64,000 bases of DNA, from the NCBI GenBank assembly GCA_951217055.1, contig OX578280.1, forward strand, positions 4,898,001-4,962,000, read 5' to 3'. Source of the DNA: Gerris lacustris. Its lineage: Eukaryota; Arthropoda; Insecta; Hemiptera; Gerridae. Of the stretch, positions 10,285 through 21,989 are shown one piece after another. Numbering within the stretch: position 1 is the stretch's first letter; every line of letters begins with the position of its first letter. The translations under genes and the position numbers were made by a program. A model generated the notes under the pieces. It made no database searches. It was not told the origin of the DNA and saw only the letters and a program-made list of their open reading frames with translations.

Positions 10285-11305
10285 TACAATTGATACGAAA
10301 TGTAAACATTGTATCTCTGTTTAGATGCATAGAAAGTGATTATTTACGTACTTGTATTCATTGCGCATGCGCGTTTCATAATTCATCTTATTTAGTGCGG
10401 TAAAAAGAAGAATTCTTCACCTTAGCGAGTTTGTTTACATTATTTAACAAAACTAATTTGCTTTTTGTTTTATTAAAGTAACTGTTTATATCGAGTTTTT
10501 AGTCAAAAAATCGGTCCGAGACAACTCAGACAAACTTTCTCATATACGAGTTTATTATTACTTAGCCCAGTGTTTCCATTTATTAGTTTTCAAATGTACA
10601 TTTAAATATTATTAAACATTTCATCAAAATTTATAATAAAAATAACTTATACGTTGGCTTTTATCTATAAAATGACTTATAACGGCTTATATCGTTGTAT
10701 TCGTATTCAAATGGACTACATTTTAGAATTTTTTAATCAAAATCGTCGGAACCGTTTTTCGAGAAATTGCCAAATTTCGTTAAAATCGGCTCAGTAGTTT
10801 AGGCTCCAGGCGTCTGCACAGACGACAGACAGACATTTTTTAAAAACCACTTTTTTGGACTCAGGGGACCTCAAAACGTGTAAATCCATCAAAAACTCAA
10901 AATCGAATTTTCGCGCCATCACAATACTTTCTCTTTATATTAGAAAGTAAAAAACAATGATAAATGACTCTATGTGATATACTCTAATGATAAAAGACTC
11001 ATTATGAAAATGAGGAGAAAAATACGCCTCCCGAAATAATTAATTCGGCACAAAATACAACTAATGAATTAATGTCATCTTCATCAAAAGAGAAGTACGG
11101 ACTTACATACAGGAAGTTTATAAAATATATTTTTTTCTGTATTTATTATTAAAATCCAACAATCGTAGATTAAGCCCGGTACGCAACTCATGCGAAAACT
11201 GCATTTTGCTTTGCTCGTGTGGTTTTACTACCCTCGCTGTCACTCGGGTGCAAACTCCACACTCGCATGTAATATCCGCACTAGACGCGAAATGTACTAT
11301 TTTTG
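10285..11305 (+). repeat. Family A element, copy 3, interrupted
   Basis: The left part (10285-10506) has ATTGATACGAAATGTAAACA, a shortened remnant of the palindrome (AAGAAGAATTCTTCACC) and the leader. The right part (10976-11305) has the rest of the ORF, with STOP-interrupted start, SSSKEKYGLTYRKF, then the tail from CAATCGTAGATTAAGCCCGG to CTAGACGCGAAATGTACTAT. A foreign repeat sits between them at 10507-10960. Confidence 0.75.
10507..10960 (+). repeat. Repeat insertion inside family A copy 3
   Basis: The left section, AATCGGTCCGAGACAACTC and following, is shared with the interior of the MITE at 37975-38779. The right section (AAATTTCGTTAAAATCGGCT, then ACGACAGACAGACATTTTTT and CCTCAAAACGTGTAAATCCAT) is shared with 50585-50775. 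It is thus either a composite or one long element of which those two are parts. No coding frame. Confidence 0.6.
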
Positions 11306-12165
11306 CACTTATGAAACCTGACATAATATAAATTCATCAAAATATGAAATACCACAATAATTTCTCTCTATATATTATGTACTGGGTATATAAAAAAAAT
11401 GTCATAAATCAAGTGAAGTTCAGACATGGTTTTGAAATCTCTTGTATTATTTTATTTACAATAAAAGAGCGAGCGACAAGCATATGTGATATGACTATTT
11501 TTTTTTGTTTTCATAACAGGAAGTATAAAATATATATATGTGCTAATGAGAAGAACTCGGTTCAAAGTTATAGAAAAGAGAAAAAAAATGCACGAATATA
11601 TATGATATATGTGAGGGGGGGGGGGGGGATTCTCAGAATATAACCACTCAGGACGACAATTTTTTTCTTTAAACAAATAAAAAAACAACCCTGTTAGATA
11701 TGCAAGTTAGGTAAAGCTTGCTTATTTGCACATCATTGAGTCGTAAAAACAAAGTATTTTTATGTAAAAAAAAGAAATAAATAAAAACGAGAATATAATA
11801 TGACAGATAACAAATTCTATTCTTGTTTTTAATGCAGAAAAAATACAAATAAAAGTGTATGTTTACTATTCTCAGAGTTGGACTATTATTAATAGATAGA
11901 CATGTTAATAAAAACTCCTCTAAAATATTAACTATTTTTTTATTTATTTATTTTTTATTTTTTTGCGATAAGGATTGAGAAATATAAGTAAATAAATAAG
12001 AACAAAATAGGAAATACTCGTGCATTAAAAAATTAAAGTTATTATTAAATAACTGGATCTGTTGAGGGTAGCGATTAATAACAAACGATTAAAGAAACGA
12101 TTGTGTATTGAACTCAGTTTTCATTATTACAGTATTATATACAACATTCAAGGTGGAGTGTGTTG
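11306..12165. other. AT-rich DNA with a 14-bp poly-G run
   Basis: No gene is supported. Poly-G runs from 11615 to 11628. TATATA-rich segments occur at 11530-11545 and 11595-11612. The short frames here are low-complexity. Confidence 0.4.
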
Positions 12166-12169
12166 TAGA

Positions 12170-12235
12170 CCCGACTGCTGGGCGTAGTGAGCCTGTATTA
12201 ATTTTATTAAGCAATGATTATGTAAAATACTGTAT
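12170..12235 (+). repeat. Single unit of the GCGAGCCTGC tandem family
   Basis: GCGTAGTGAGCCTGTATTAA followed by TTTTATTAAGCAATGATTAT and AAATACTGTA matches one unit of the array at 14395-14755. The fold-back element at 12236 begins right at its end. Confidence 0.6.
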
Positions 12236-12775
12236 CTGACCAAAAACCACTTTTGTGGTAAAAAAAACACCCCGCCAAGTCTATGGTCCAAAAAAGTTGT
12301 GAAATCAACTTTCTGTCCCGCCAAGTGATGTTGGCACTTTCTCCTGACCCAACACTGTCAACTTAGATACTTATCTTATCAGCTTCTTCTCCTTGGCAGT
12401 GTGCCTTGCCATTTCCAGAAACTGGAATTTTTGTATTCTTCAAACTTCTAATACAATTTCTTGTTACACCTTCACGTTTTCCACATGAGGTTTGTGTGGA
12501 AAGATAGTTTTTTACCTCATAGTTTTAGTTCTAGACAACTAGATCTTAATATATGCAGCCGCATATTGGAGAGGAAAGCCTTTTAACAGTGTTGTTAAAA
12601 GTGGCATTGAGAAGAGCCTTCTTCTCGATCTAAGTTGACAGTGTTGGGTCAGGAGAAAGTGCCAACATCACTTGGCGGGACAGAAAGTTGATTTCACAAC
12701 TTTTTTGGACCACAGACTTGGCGGGGTGTTTTTTTTACACATTTTTTTTTACCACACAAGTGGTTTTTTGTCAGA
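12236..12775. mobile_element. Fold-back element with about 130 bp arms
   Basis: The left arm (12236-12370) reads CTGACCAAAAACCACTTTTG, then ACACCCCGCCAAGTCTATGG and CCCAACACTGTCAACTTAGA. The right arm (12625-12775) is its reverse complement with a few small gaps. The central about 255 bp contain no gene. ACTTGGCGGG occurs twice per arm, and once more outside at about 14362, which suggests the flank 12776-14395 belongs to a related larger element. Confidence 0.8.
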
Positions 12776-13270
12776 TTTCATGACTTTTTGTACGGTTCCT
12801 AAGGAAGGATTCTCTAAAATGATTATTTCCACACATTAGAGTAAAAAAAAACTCAAGTTAAGAGCTTGACACGGTCTATGGAGATTAGAGAACTACGAGA
12901 CCTGTGACATTGAAAGATCTTATCATTCTGATTGTAGAAGCATAGAAAATAATAATAATAAAATAAAAAAAATACGTGATGTGTCACGGGTGTCACTTCA
13001 TAACAGTGTCGGTGTTCGTTTTACTAAAAAAGAATATAATAATTTTTTCTTGGATTAAGTAAGCAGTATTATAATAATATACCTAATATATTGAAATAAG
13101 CTTCAGCACAGATCAATTTTACTTTTAACAAGACCGTGATTATATTTTCGATATTTACAAAACCAAATGACATTTTGACATATAACAAAAATAAACAAGT
13201 CAAGTAACAGGCTTCCATAATAACATTTTTCCCCGTCTTTTTGAAGCTTACGTTTACGCGAGCGTTGCGC
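12776..13270. other. Unannotated stretch between repeats
   Basis: No gene or clear repeat was recognised. The short minus-strand frames at 13069-13333 show no domain. Confidence 0.35.
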
Positions 13271-13274
13271 GCGA

Positions 13275-13530
13275 ACAATTGGGCAGATAACGTTTTCCAA
13301 CGTACTCAGCCTGGGCATTGGTAAAATGAACATGTGTACAAAATTTCAACTAACTCGGTGATCTTTTACTCGAGTTATCGTCATCAGTAGATTTCGTGAC
13401 GGTTTTTGCCTGACGGTGATTTTGTGACAGTGATTTTGGTCGTTTTTTTTGGATTCGCTCCCGGGCTCCAGAACGTGCCATACGGAACTTCGTTCCAATA
13501 ATAAATAATAATAAAATAAAATCATAGAAA
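13275..13530 (+). repeat. Probable SINE-like or LINE 3'-end segment
   Basis: ACAAAATTTCAACTAACTCG and the ending TACGGAACTTCGTTCCAATA followed by AATAATAATAAAATAAAA resemble 3' ends of short insect retroposons: a small ACGGAAC-GTTCC hairpin and an A-rich tail. I found no A-box/B-box pair. Confidence 0.35.
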
Positions 13531-13779
13531 ACAGAAATATGTATTAATAAACAAATTGCTCCCCCTTGAACTCAAGAGAGTAAGGTTGAACTAAACCTAT
13601 AATACTAAATTCAAAAGGTTCAAAAGATAAACACGCAAATAGAAGTTATTCAAACGTCATGGGACAAGCACGAAACTACTACACAACACACTGGTGTACC
13701 TCTGTATAATTGTCAGGCTCACCACTTCGTATGACGCTTACTTGGTTTCTACCCATTTTAGACTGTTAGCTAATCGTTA

Positions 13780-14113
13780 CCTTGGTTTCTCGCTCCACAT
13801 TCAGCGTAGGAATGAGTTGAGGGGTTGTAAGGGGGAGGGGGTGAGTTGAAGGGGGAGGGGAGGGGATGCACTAGAGACTTAAAAGAATACAAAAAGCCCT
13901 AATTCATTAAAATCAGTTCAGTAGTTTAGGCTGTAGGTGCGTCAACGTTAAAGTGACTGTTCGCTAGCTTGGGTTCTCGCTCCGCGTTCAGCGTAGGAAT
14001 GAGTTATCTAATTTTCATCTAGGAATGCACTAGGGCTCTAGACGAATCCAAAAAGCCCTCATTCATTAAAATCGGTTCAGTAGTTTAGGCTGTAGGTGCG
14101 TCAACGTAAAATG
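13780..14113 (+). repeat. Local duplication with TTCAGCGTAGGAATGAGTT
   Basis: Two copies of TTCAGCGTAGGAATGAGTT (about 13800 and 13988) are each followed by ATTCATTAAAATCrGTTCAG and TTTAGGCTGTAGGTGCGTCA. The second ends 13908-13955 and 14060-14107. It is a recent segmental duplication of a retroposon-like 3' end. Confidence 0.65.
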
Positions 14114-14119
14114 AAGGAA

Positions 14120-14145
14120 GAATAAGAATAAGAATAAGAATAAGA
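14120..14145. repeat. (AATAAG)n microsatellite
   Basis: About four tandem copies of AATAAG. Confidence 0.9.
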
Positions 14146-14394
14146 AGTCATCAAAACTACCATTTTCAAACCTATTTTTCTCTACTTCTACTTGACCGAT
14201 TTCGACTTTTTTATTTTATTTTCATCTACAGGACACGGCCTTCAAAGATATTAAAAAAATATTTAGGTAGCTTGTTCGTATTCCACGCTGCAGACCTTCA
14301 AAAACCCTAGTATGTCCCTACAGTATATATAACTGGCAGCTTTTGTGAAATTTTGTCTTTTTGACTTGGCGGGGTGGAACGCTGCCGCGTTCCT

Positions 14395-14755
14395 AAATAA
14401 ACAGGTGAGCACAGCGAGCCTGCATCAATTTAATTAATTACAAATACTGTATAAACAGGCGAGCATTTAATAAAATGTATTAAATTAAGATTATGTACAA
14501 ATACTGTATGTATAAACAGGTGAGCACAGCGAGCCTGCGTCAATTTAATTGAATAATGATTATGTAGAAATACTGTATAAACAGGCGAGCACAGCGAGCC
14601 TGCAATAACTTTATTTAATAAATATTCACCACAAACGCTGAATCAACAGGTGAGCGTAGCGAGCTTGCATTAATATTATTGAATAAAGATTATGGACAAA
14701 TACTTTTGCAACAGGCGAGCCTGCAATAACTTTATTAAATAAGGATTATGTACGG
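14395..14755 (+). repeat. Tandem array, about 62 bp units with CAGGCGAGC...GCGAGCCTG hairpins
   Basis: Units start at CAGGyGAGC near 14402, 14457, 14516, 14582, 14648 and 14712. Each unit combines a GC-rich start that can pair with itself (CAGGC with GCCTG) and an AT-rich half (TTTATTAAATAAkGATTATG, then AAATACTGTA). Unit 2 has lost the hairpin half. One isolated unit lies at 12170-12235. Confidence 0.8.
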
Positions 14756-16111
14756 ATGAATGGAAAACAGTTTTAGCTAACCCGAGAACTTGCGACTTTG
14801 TACGAAATTCGGCTCACAGTATTTCGGTCTGCATGACTTACCATACATTGTTTTAAAGGGTTTGATGAGTAGGAAATTAATATTTAACTATTGTTAGAAA
14901 AGTTTTGCAACAAATGTAACCGTGATGAGGGTGTTAAAAAGTAAGTTCATACTTAAATGGTGTGTTACGTTAAATAATTGAAAAGCTCTTTTCAGGTTGA
15001 ATAAGAATATGTCAGGTTTTTCACCGAAATATTATTCTGGTAGCAATATTGAGAACATAGTATGGCTGATATAAGACCACAATTCTACGTGAGTTCTTTA
15101 TACACCGCATCACTAATTCAGTTCTACAATTTCAATTAAATTTGTTAATGATAAGTGTAATGTAGATTATGTATTCTGAAGCGAATTGCGTGTATATTAT
15201 ATTGTACTATATTATTATTATGTTTCAATATTTCCACCTCTTTATCTCTTCACCTATTGATTCTAGCAAAGTAATGAATAGGCCCTTTTTTGTGGAGAAT
15301 TTTATTTAAAATAATTTTGTATACTACCTTGTTTTGGCTGGAGCCATATTTTTTTAGTTATCCACAAAAAACGAAAATTGGGATCTTAACGGCACTCCCC
15401 CACCTTTCATAGTCCTTCACCCATCAGAACTTATTTTATGTTGTTCAAAGTTACTCCCCTTACATCTATTTCAAATTTCGCTTCTGTATGACTGCTTCCC
15501 CCTATTTTTCCTTTGTTGCCTGGACTATTAAAGTATTTATTTATTCCTGTTTTGTTTGTTTTATACAGTACGAAATATAGTCACAACTGTCCTAAATGAT
15601 TTTTGTACGATCCACAAATTCACGGGATGATGCAAATGCAAAGTACGGTACACATAACAGGGTTGGAACAAACCTAATATGTATTTGTCATTATAAAAAG
15701 ATTGCTCTCCATGACAATTAATATCTGTATGGATAGGTACTTCTGTTGTTGAACTGCCACTCCCGCCAATGTTGTTGTGTTTAAAATACAAAAAATACAC
15801 ATTGTAAACGATTTCACCTCCTTGACTATGAAGAGTCTTTCTTCCTTATTTTGAATTCGTGTTATTATCCATGTTTTTATTAATACCAGGAAATTTAATT
15901 TACCAAAGAGAAAATTGTCAAAAACAATCCGATAGAGGTAATAGTACAAAAATAATTCACAATAAGTAATAACTAAAATCCAAAAATATAATAAGTAACA
16001 AAGCAAACTCAGAAATAAAGAGGAAGAAAAAAAATAGATTAAGAAAGAAGAAAATTGATTTAGATATAAAGAATATAATTATGAATAATCAATAAATAAT
16101 AATATAAAGAT
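14756..16111. other. No gene recognised
   Basis: This holds mixed AT-rich sequence. The minus-strand frames at 15561-15800 and 16006-15674 have no recognisable domain. The retroposon-like segment around 15235-15540 could not be matched to another part of the window. Confidence 0.35.
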
Positions 16112-16116
16112 ATAAT
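16112..16116. other. 5-bp target-site duplication, left copy (ATAAT)
   Basis: ATAAT directly precedes the 5' LTR and the same five bases follow the 3' LTR at 22420-22424. Confidence 0.85.
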
Positions 16117-16546
16117 TGGTTAGGAGTTTGAGAGGTGATAAAGATAATGAATAGAATGAGCCGTTGTTTGTAAACAATGAGAGATAGTGGGGACTAGCCC
16201 ACATCTGTATCGCTCCGCTACCGCCAATTTGTGTGTTGCTACGGACGCCTTGAGCTAGACGAGACGTGTCAGCTGAGAGTCCTCTCAACCTCACCGCTTC
16301 GTAACCGCCGCTTTCCGCACATATATCCGCCATCCGCATCCCGCACTAAGTTACTAACTACAGGTCGCAGTCGGTACGTTTTTCTTTTCACATATTCTAT
16401 TTTATTGTTTTATTACTTCTATTTTACTCCGCCCTATCCGTACGCCATATGATTTTAAACTATAATAGTCCACTCTTAATACCAACTTTTTTCTCACTGC
16501 CGCTGGTGGTCGTCTTTCTCCCTATTATTTGGAGAAATTATCACCA
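16117..16546 (+). repeat. 5' LTR of BEL element 1
   Basis: 430 bp with TG...CA ends. A GC-richer core (CGCTCCGCTACCGCCAATTT) is followed by T-rich sequence. It should hold the promoter, but I see no clear TATA box. The LTR is followed at 16554-16569 by TGGTCCTTTGGGTCGC, which starts with TGG as a primer-binding site should. I cannot assign the tRNA. Confidence 0.92.
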
Positions 16547-17239
16547 TAACTTTTGGTCCTTTGGGTCGCAGATATATTTTATTTTTTGAGCAATTAATTA
16601 ATTTCTTTAAAGACCCGTATTATTCTTTATTATTTTATGTGTTTAGTGGAGTATGTTAAATATTTATCAGTTACAAAGAAAGATAATTCACATTTTATAT
16701 CTTTTATTTTTATACAGATTATAATTATTTTTATAAACAAGCTTTTTTCTTTTTAGAAAGATTTTATAGAACAGAATATTTTTTAATTTACAGTTTTATT
16801 GCTAGTGCAATTGTTATTTTTAGTAACAATATTTTTATTAGAATTATTATTTTTTTGATTCAATACATTTGTACGGAACATAATAGAATAGTGTAGAGGT
16901 AGTAGAGAGAGCTGCCTTCCCCCGCGGATCTGCCTTCTCTGCCACTGCCTTGCCGTAGAGGCTCTTCGCTTCGCCCCGCCTTCGCTCTTCGTATCACCCT
17001 ACCGCTCTAGTCGCTCGCTCGACCACTCGCCTCAGCCGCCCCCCCCCCCCCCCCCCGCCCCCCAGCGCCCCTTACTACAACTTCTGTTCTACTGCTCCGA
17101 TTTGAACCGGACAAACGCCAACGCCCTTAAGATTTTATTTTTAATAAATTTACATACATTAAATTTATTTTATAAACCATTATTTTTTATTTTATTCTTT
17201 TTACACTACATATAATTATTTTTCATTTATAATAAAAAT
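16547..17239 (+). other. 5' UTR of BEL element 1, with poly-C tract
   Basis: An AT-rich half (16570-16890) is followed by a GC-rich half with a C run at about 17040-17056 and the phrase CCGGACAAACGCCAACGCCC. Part of it is repeated at 28005-28165. GTGTTTAGTGGAGT at 16639-16652 is perfectly complementary to ACTCCACTAAACAC at 21870-21883 in the 3' UTR. Confidence 0.8.
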
Positions 17240-18145
17240 ATGGGTGAAGAAGCGAAAAAATTACTTCTTACAAAGCTGGAAAAGAAGAAAAGCACTTTTT
17301 TTCTTCGTGCGCAACATATTTATGATTTAATCCCGAACTTGCAAAAGCAAGAATCCGCACGCTCTAATTTTCTTATTCGCTTCCAAACTCTGTCAGAAAC
17401 ACGCGAGCAGTATTATAATCTTGTAGATGAGATTAATGATATTACTCTTGATTTAGACAATACAGCTGATCCTAATTATGAAGCACTTGGTGCTTTTGAT
17501 GATCTTTATGGAGCAATAAATATTGCACATAAAAAACTTTTAGATGAATATTTTTCTGTCACCGCTACTCCTTCGACTTCTAGAGATAAACCTGCTCCTC
17601 CTAGCTCATTTGAGGTGCAAACTCAGTTACCTCGAATTCAAATTAAACCGTTTACAGGAAAAATAAACGATTGGCCGGAATTTAGAGACTTGTTTACATC
17701 TGTCATCATTAACAATAACCACTTATCCGATGCTCAAAAATATCATTATCTTAGAACGTCGCTTGAGCCTGAAGCACAAAAAATTATTAATGGATTTCCG
17801 CTCTCATCGGAAAACTTTAAGTCCGCCTGGACCGCTCTAGAAGAACGGTTTGACAATAAACGTCTTCTCGCATCTCATTTCTTCGAAGAAATGTTTCTTC
17901 GAGAAAAACCTCCCTCTTATCCATCGGTAATAGCGCTTCAAACGTTCCTCACGCAGTTCCACGATGCAGTTATAGGCTTAATAAATTTAAAAGTTCCAGA
18001 TCTTAGTGATTTAGTTATTTTGAATCTAGCTCTAAGAAGACTTGATCCTCAAACTATCAAGGCCTTTGAGAGGGAACAAGTAAACGTTGAGTTTCCTAAA
18101 TACTCGGACTTGATTGTTTTTGTAAAAAGTACTAAAGATACTTGA
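17240..18145 (+). pseudogene. gag: BEL/Pao Gag, frameshifted at its end
   Basis: The frame is 301 codons from ATG 17240 to a TGA at 18143-18145. Residues about 125-290 hold the DUF1759-type Gag domain: LPRIQIKPFTGKINDWPEFR, FHYLRTSLEPEAQ-like repeats (here KYHYLRTSLEPEAQ), WTALEERFDNKRLLASH, then LRRLDPQTIKAFE. Gag forms the particle that packages the RNA. In BEL/Pao elements gag and pol normally form one frame. Here the zinc-knuckle part lies in the next frame (+1), which is open from 18126, so an indel between about 18110 and 18145 separates them. A programmed frameshift is possible but unusual for the family. The N-terminal half is rich in Lys, Glu and Leu and looks helical. Confidence 0.88.
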
Positions 18146-21100
18146 GATCACCGCCACCGCCTCTGAAAGTATTGGACATACATCTGTTAAGACAAGTGAA
18201 ATTAGTAAACAAAAGACCCCTAAAAGAGTTTTATTTACAAATGCTACTGTGAATTCTTCATCTCCTCAACATAGTTACCTTCCACCTCGCCGAACATTTT
18301 CTTCTACTTGCCCGCTGTGCCACTCCTCTGTACCTCATCAACTGTATCAATGCGAACGCCTGCACCAACTATCTCCAGAACAAAGAATTCAACAAATTCA
18401 ACGCCTAAAGGCATGTAAAAATTGCTTATCACTACAACATCCTTTAGAACGATGCCGTTCTAATTCTCGCTGTTCCAAATGTGGATCCCTTCACCACACA
18501 CTTATACACTCAGATGTGAAGTCGCATTCTTACGCTTCAGGAAATCCTGTCGTTAAAGGCACTCAGGTTGCCCAAGCCAAACCTTCCGCTTCTAATCCCG
18601 CAGTAAATACTCTCACATCTCTCGCTACTCGCCCGCTTAGTGATCAGGTAGTTCTTCTTGCAACAGCGCTTCTTCATATGAAAAATGCCCACGGGACATA
18701 TACCACAATTAGGGCGCTAATTGACCCCGCATCAACTCGTAGTTGCATCACTCAGAAGTGTTCTACTCGTCTGGAACTTCCCTTCACACCTGGACATCTT
18801 CCTTTTGATGGACTGGGTGGCGTACCTGTTGTTACAGGGCGTGGTTTTGTTTCTGTTACACTGAAACCTAGAAACACCGCGGAACCATGCCTTAGGACTG
18901 AAGCAGTTGTCATCGCAGATATTGTGGGACCAACACCGTCGATTTCCCTACCGCAAAACTTCATTGATGAATATTCTCAATTTTCACTGGCAGACCCATC
19001 TTTTGGAGAACCAGGTGCTATAGATTTTTTGTTGGGAGCAGATCTGTTTCTTTCCATTTTAACGTCAAAGCCTAACAATAATCTACGTAAAGGAGTTTTG
19101 GAAACCATATTTGGACCAGTGATAATGGGTCCAATTCCTGTTCATCAAGATCAAACTTGTCTTATTTCTTGTTTATCTACAACCAATGACAATTTATCAG
19201 TTACTCTGAATAAATTTTGGGAAACTGAAGAAGTTCCTCACGCAAAAGTTTCAAATCCTGATGAAGACATCTGTGAAAAGCATTTTCAGCTTACTCATCG
19301 CAGAAATTCAGATGGTCGCTACATGGTACGTCTACCATTTAAAGATTCAAATTTAGAATTTTCCCAATCCCGCGACGTTGCGCTTAAGAGATTCCTGTCT
19401 TTGGAACGCCGATTTTCTCGGAATCCCGAACTAAAATCAAGTTGCCTTTCCTTTCTCTCAGAATACGCTAGTTTAGGACATATGGAACCTAGCTTAAAAC
19501 CCGCTAAGTATTATCTTCCATATTTTTGCGTGCATAATCCTCATTCTAGAACTACTCCTGTCCGAGTTGTATTTGATGGGAGCGCTAAACACTCGGGTCG
19601 CTCAATCAACGAGGCTTTATATCCAGGGCCTAAACTTCAAAAAGAGGTACCAATTATAATGTGTCACTTTCGCCTCCACCTATACGTTTTTTGTTGTGAC
19701 ATTGTTAAAATGTTCCGGCAAATTTTAGTGGCTCCTGAAGATCGAAGTTTTCTACATATTTTGGTCAGACAAAACCCTGATGAGCCTATCAAGGAGTACC
19801 AGCTTAACACTGTTACGTATGGGTTAGCTCCATCTCCGTTTCACGCCCAAAGAGTCCTCATACAACTTGTGAAAGACGAAGGGGCTAAGTTCCCGCTTGC
19901 TTCAAAGGTTATCTTAGAGGACACCTTCGTAGATGATCTTATAACGGGTGCCGACTCTTTAGAAGAGCTTACTGAAACCGCACATCAACTAATCCAGCTT
20001 CTCAGGGCCGGCGGATTCCAACTTAGCAAGTGGATAAGCAATTCTACTGACTTCTTATCTCACATCTCCAACGCTTCTTCCAGTCCTCTAATAATTAAAG
20101 ATTCTCCTGACCAGTATGTTAAGGTCTTGGGAATATGTTGGGAACCTTTGAGTGACAGCTTCTCCTACAAAATTGTGCCTCCTACACCGCTTACATCTTA
20201 TACAAAACGCTCCATATTATCATTAATCGCAGGGATTTACGACCCCCTCGGATTTATCGCTCCGCTTACATTTAAATACAAAGGCTTCATGCAGAAGCTT
20301 TGGAAATCTAACTTCTCATGGGACGACCGATTTCCAAATGAACTTATTGATGAGTGGATCACGATTACTAAAGACCTCTCTTCCCTCGCTGATATAAGTA
20401 TATCTCGGGGTATGTTACCGCCAAATTATATCTCAGTCCATGTCGTCGGATTCTCAGATGCTTCGGAACAAGGTTTCGGTTGCGTGATTTATTTAAGGTC
20501 CATGACTAAGAAAAATGAGCCAATTATATCCTTACTTATGGCAAAGTCTAAAGTCGCCCCACTCAAGACAACCACGATCCCGCGTCTTGAACTCGCTGGA
20601 GCCATGCTATTAGCAGAAACACTTAGTGCATTGCAACAGGTTCTTTCAAAGGTCAGGATTGATGACACTTTTCTGTTTACAGATTCCACGATTGTGCTCT
20701 CGTGGCTGCAGAAACCGCCGCATATGCTAAAAATGTACGTCGCAAATCGAGTTTGCTCCATTTTAGAAAAGACCTCAGTAAACCAATGGAGACATGTTCG
20801 TACCAACCACAACCCCGCTGATATTGTCTCCAGAGGTCTCGATCCCGCATCGCTAGCCACTGCTCAAGAATGGTTTCAAGGACCTTCTTGGCTCAAACTT
20901 CCGCTTTCTGAATGGCCCCAGTCAGACTGGTCACCTGTATCTTCTAAAGACCTTCCTGAGCTGAAACCGCAAGAAATCGCCTTGATTTCACATGATCAAG
21001 AAGTGAGTACCGACGTAGAGTGGATGACACGAATATCTTCGTTTTATAGAATCCAACGCGTCCAAGCTTATGTTTCGCGATTTATTTATAACTGTAAACA

Positions 21101-21755
21101 GAAAGATCCATCGTTAAGAGAATATGGCGTATTATCTGTTGTTAATTTACGTCAAGCCCTCTTACTCTGCGTTCGCCAAGTTCAAGCTGCTTATTTTCCT
21201 GAGGAGATAAAGCTGGTTCAGAAAAACAAATTAAAAACGTCTCGGTTGCTTCAATTATCACCTTTTATTGACTCTTCAGGTAACCTCCGTGTTGGAGGAC
21301 GCTTGAAAAATGCACTTGTGTCTTACTCGTCCAAGCATCCCTTATTACTTCCCAAACATTGTAGTTTCACACACGCACTCATTGACACTTACCACCTGAG
21401 TTATTTACACGCTGGTCCGCGTACATTGAGATATCTTATCCAACGATATTTCTGGATTCTTTCCGCGCACTCAGTCATCCGCCAACGCATCAGATTATGT
21501 GTGATCTGCTCTAAGTTTACAGCCGCTACGCCATCTCCCATCATGGCTGACTTACCGTCTCCTAGAGTAAATCCTTCTCGACCTTTCACGTGTTGCGGAG
21601 TTGATCTGGCAGGTCCGTTTCAGGTTAAAGAGAGTTTACGCCGGAAACCAGGCATATTTAAGGCGTATTTCGCATTATTCATTTGCATAGCTACTAAGGC
21701 TGTTCACCTGGAAGCTCGCACCACTATTTCCAAAAGAATAATTTTTATTTTCTAA
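18126..21755 (+). pseudogene. pol: BEL/Pao Pol (zinc knuckles, protease, RT, RNase H, truncated integrase)
   Basis: The frame is open from 18126 with no ATG near its start (the first listed start is a GTG at 18249), as expected for the rear of a gag-pol frame. In order: zinc-knuckle-like cysteines (CPLCHSS to CSKCGSLHH, about 18310-18510); aspartic protease with ALIDPASTRSCI (about 18716); the reverse transcriptase with CDIVKMFRQI (about 19696) and the FVDD catalytic box (about 19927); RNase H with GFSDASEQGFGC (about 20450) and FTDSTIVLSWL; the integrase zinc domain HLSYLHAGP...CVICSKF (about 21400-21520); and the beginning of the integrase core (GVDLAGPF, about 21598). After LEARTTIS at about 21730 the homology to BEL integrases stops and AT-rich sequence ends the frame. 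The second catalytic Asp, the Glu and the C-terminal DUF5641 part are missing. Confidence 0.92.
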
Positions 21756-21989
21756 ATTCATTTATATTTTTATATAAGCAGTTATTTCATTTATCGCTTT
21801 TGTAACGCAAAGAATTATTTTATGATTTATTTTTATTTCGCATTATACTAGGTGTATATTCATTTGTAAACTCCACTAAACACATTTCATTCCCTTATTA
21901 TTATTAATATTTTTATACTTTTCACTTAATTTTTTAGAAGTTACTTTAATTTCCCTTAAGAATCGCCGACGATTCTTGGCCGGCGGTTA
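21756..21989 (+). other. 3' UTR and polypurine-tract region of BEL element 1
   Basis: AT-rich sequence replaces the end of pol. AAGAATCGCCGACGATTCTT at 21959-21978 is a 20-nt perfect palindrome, and GGCCGGCGG sits just before the 3' LTR where the plus-strand primer tract lies in BEL elements. Confidence 0.7.
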
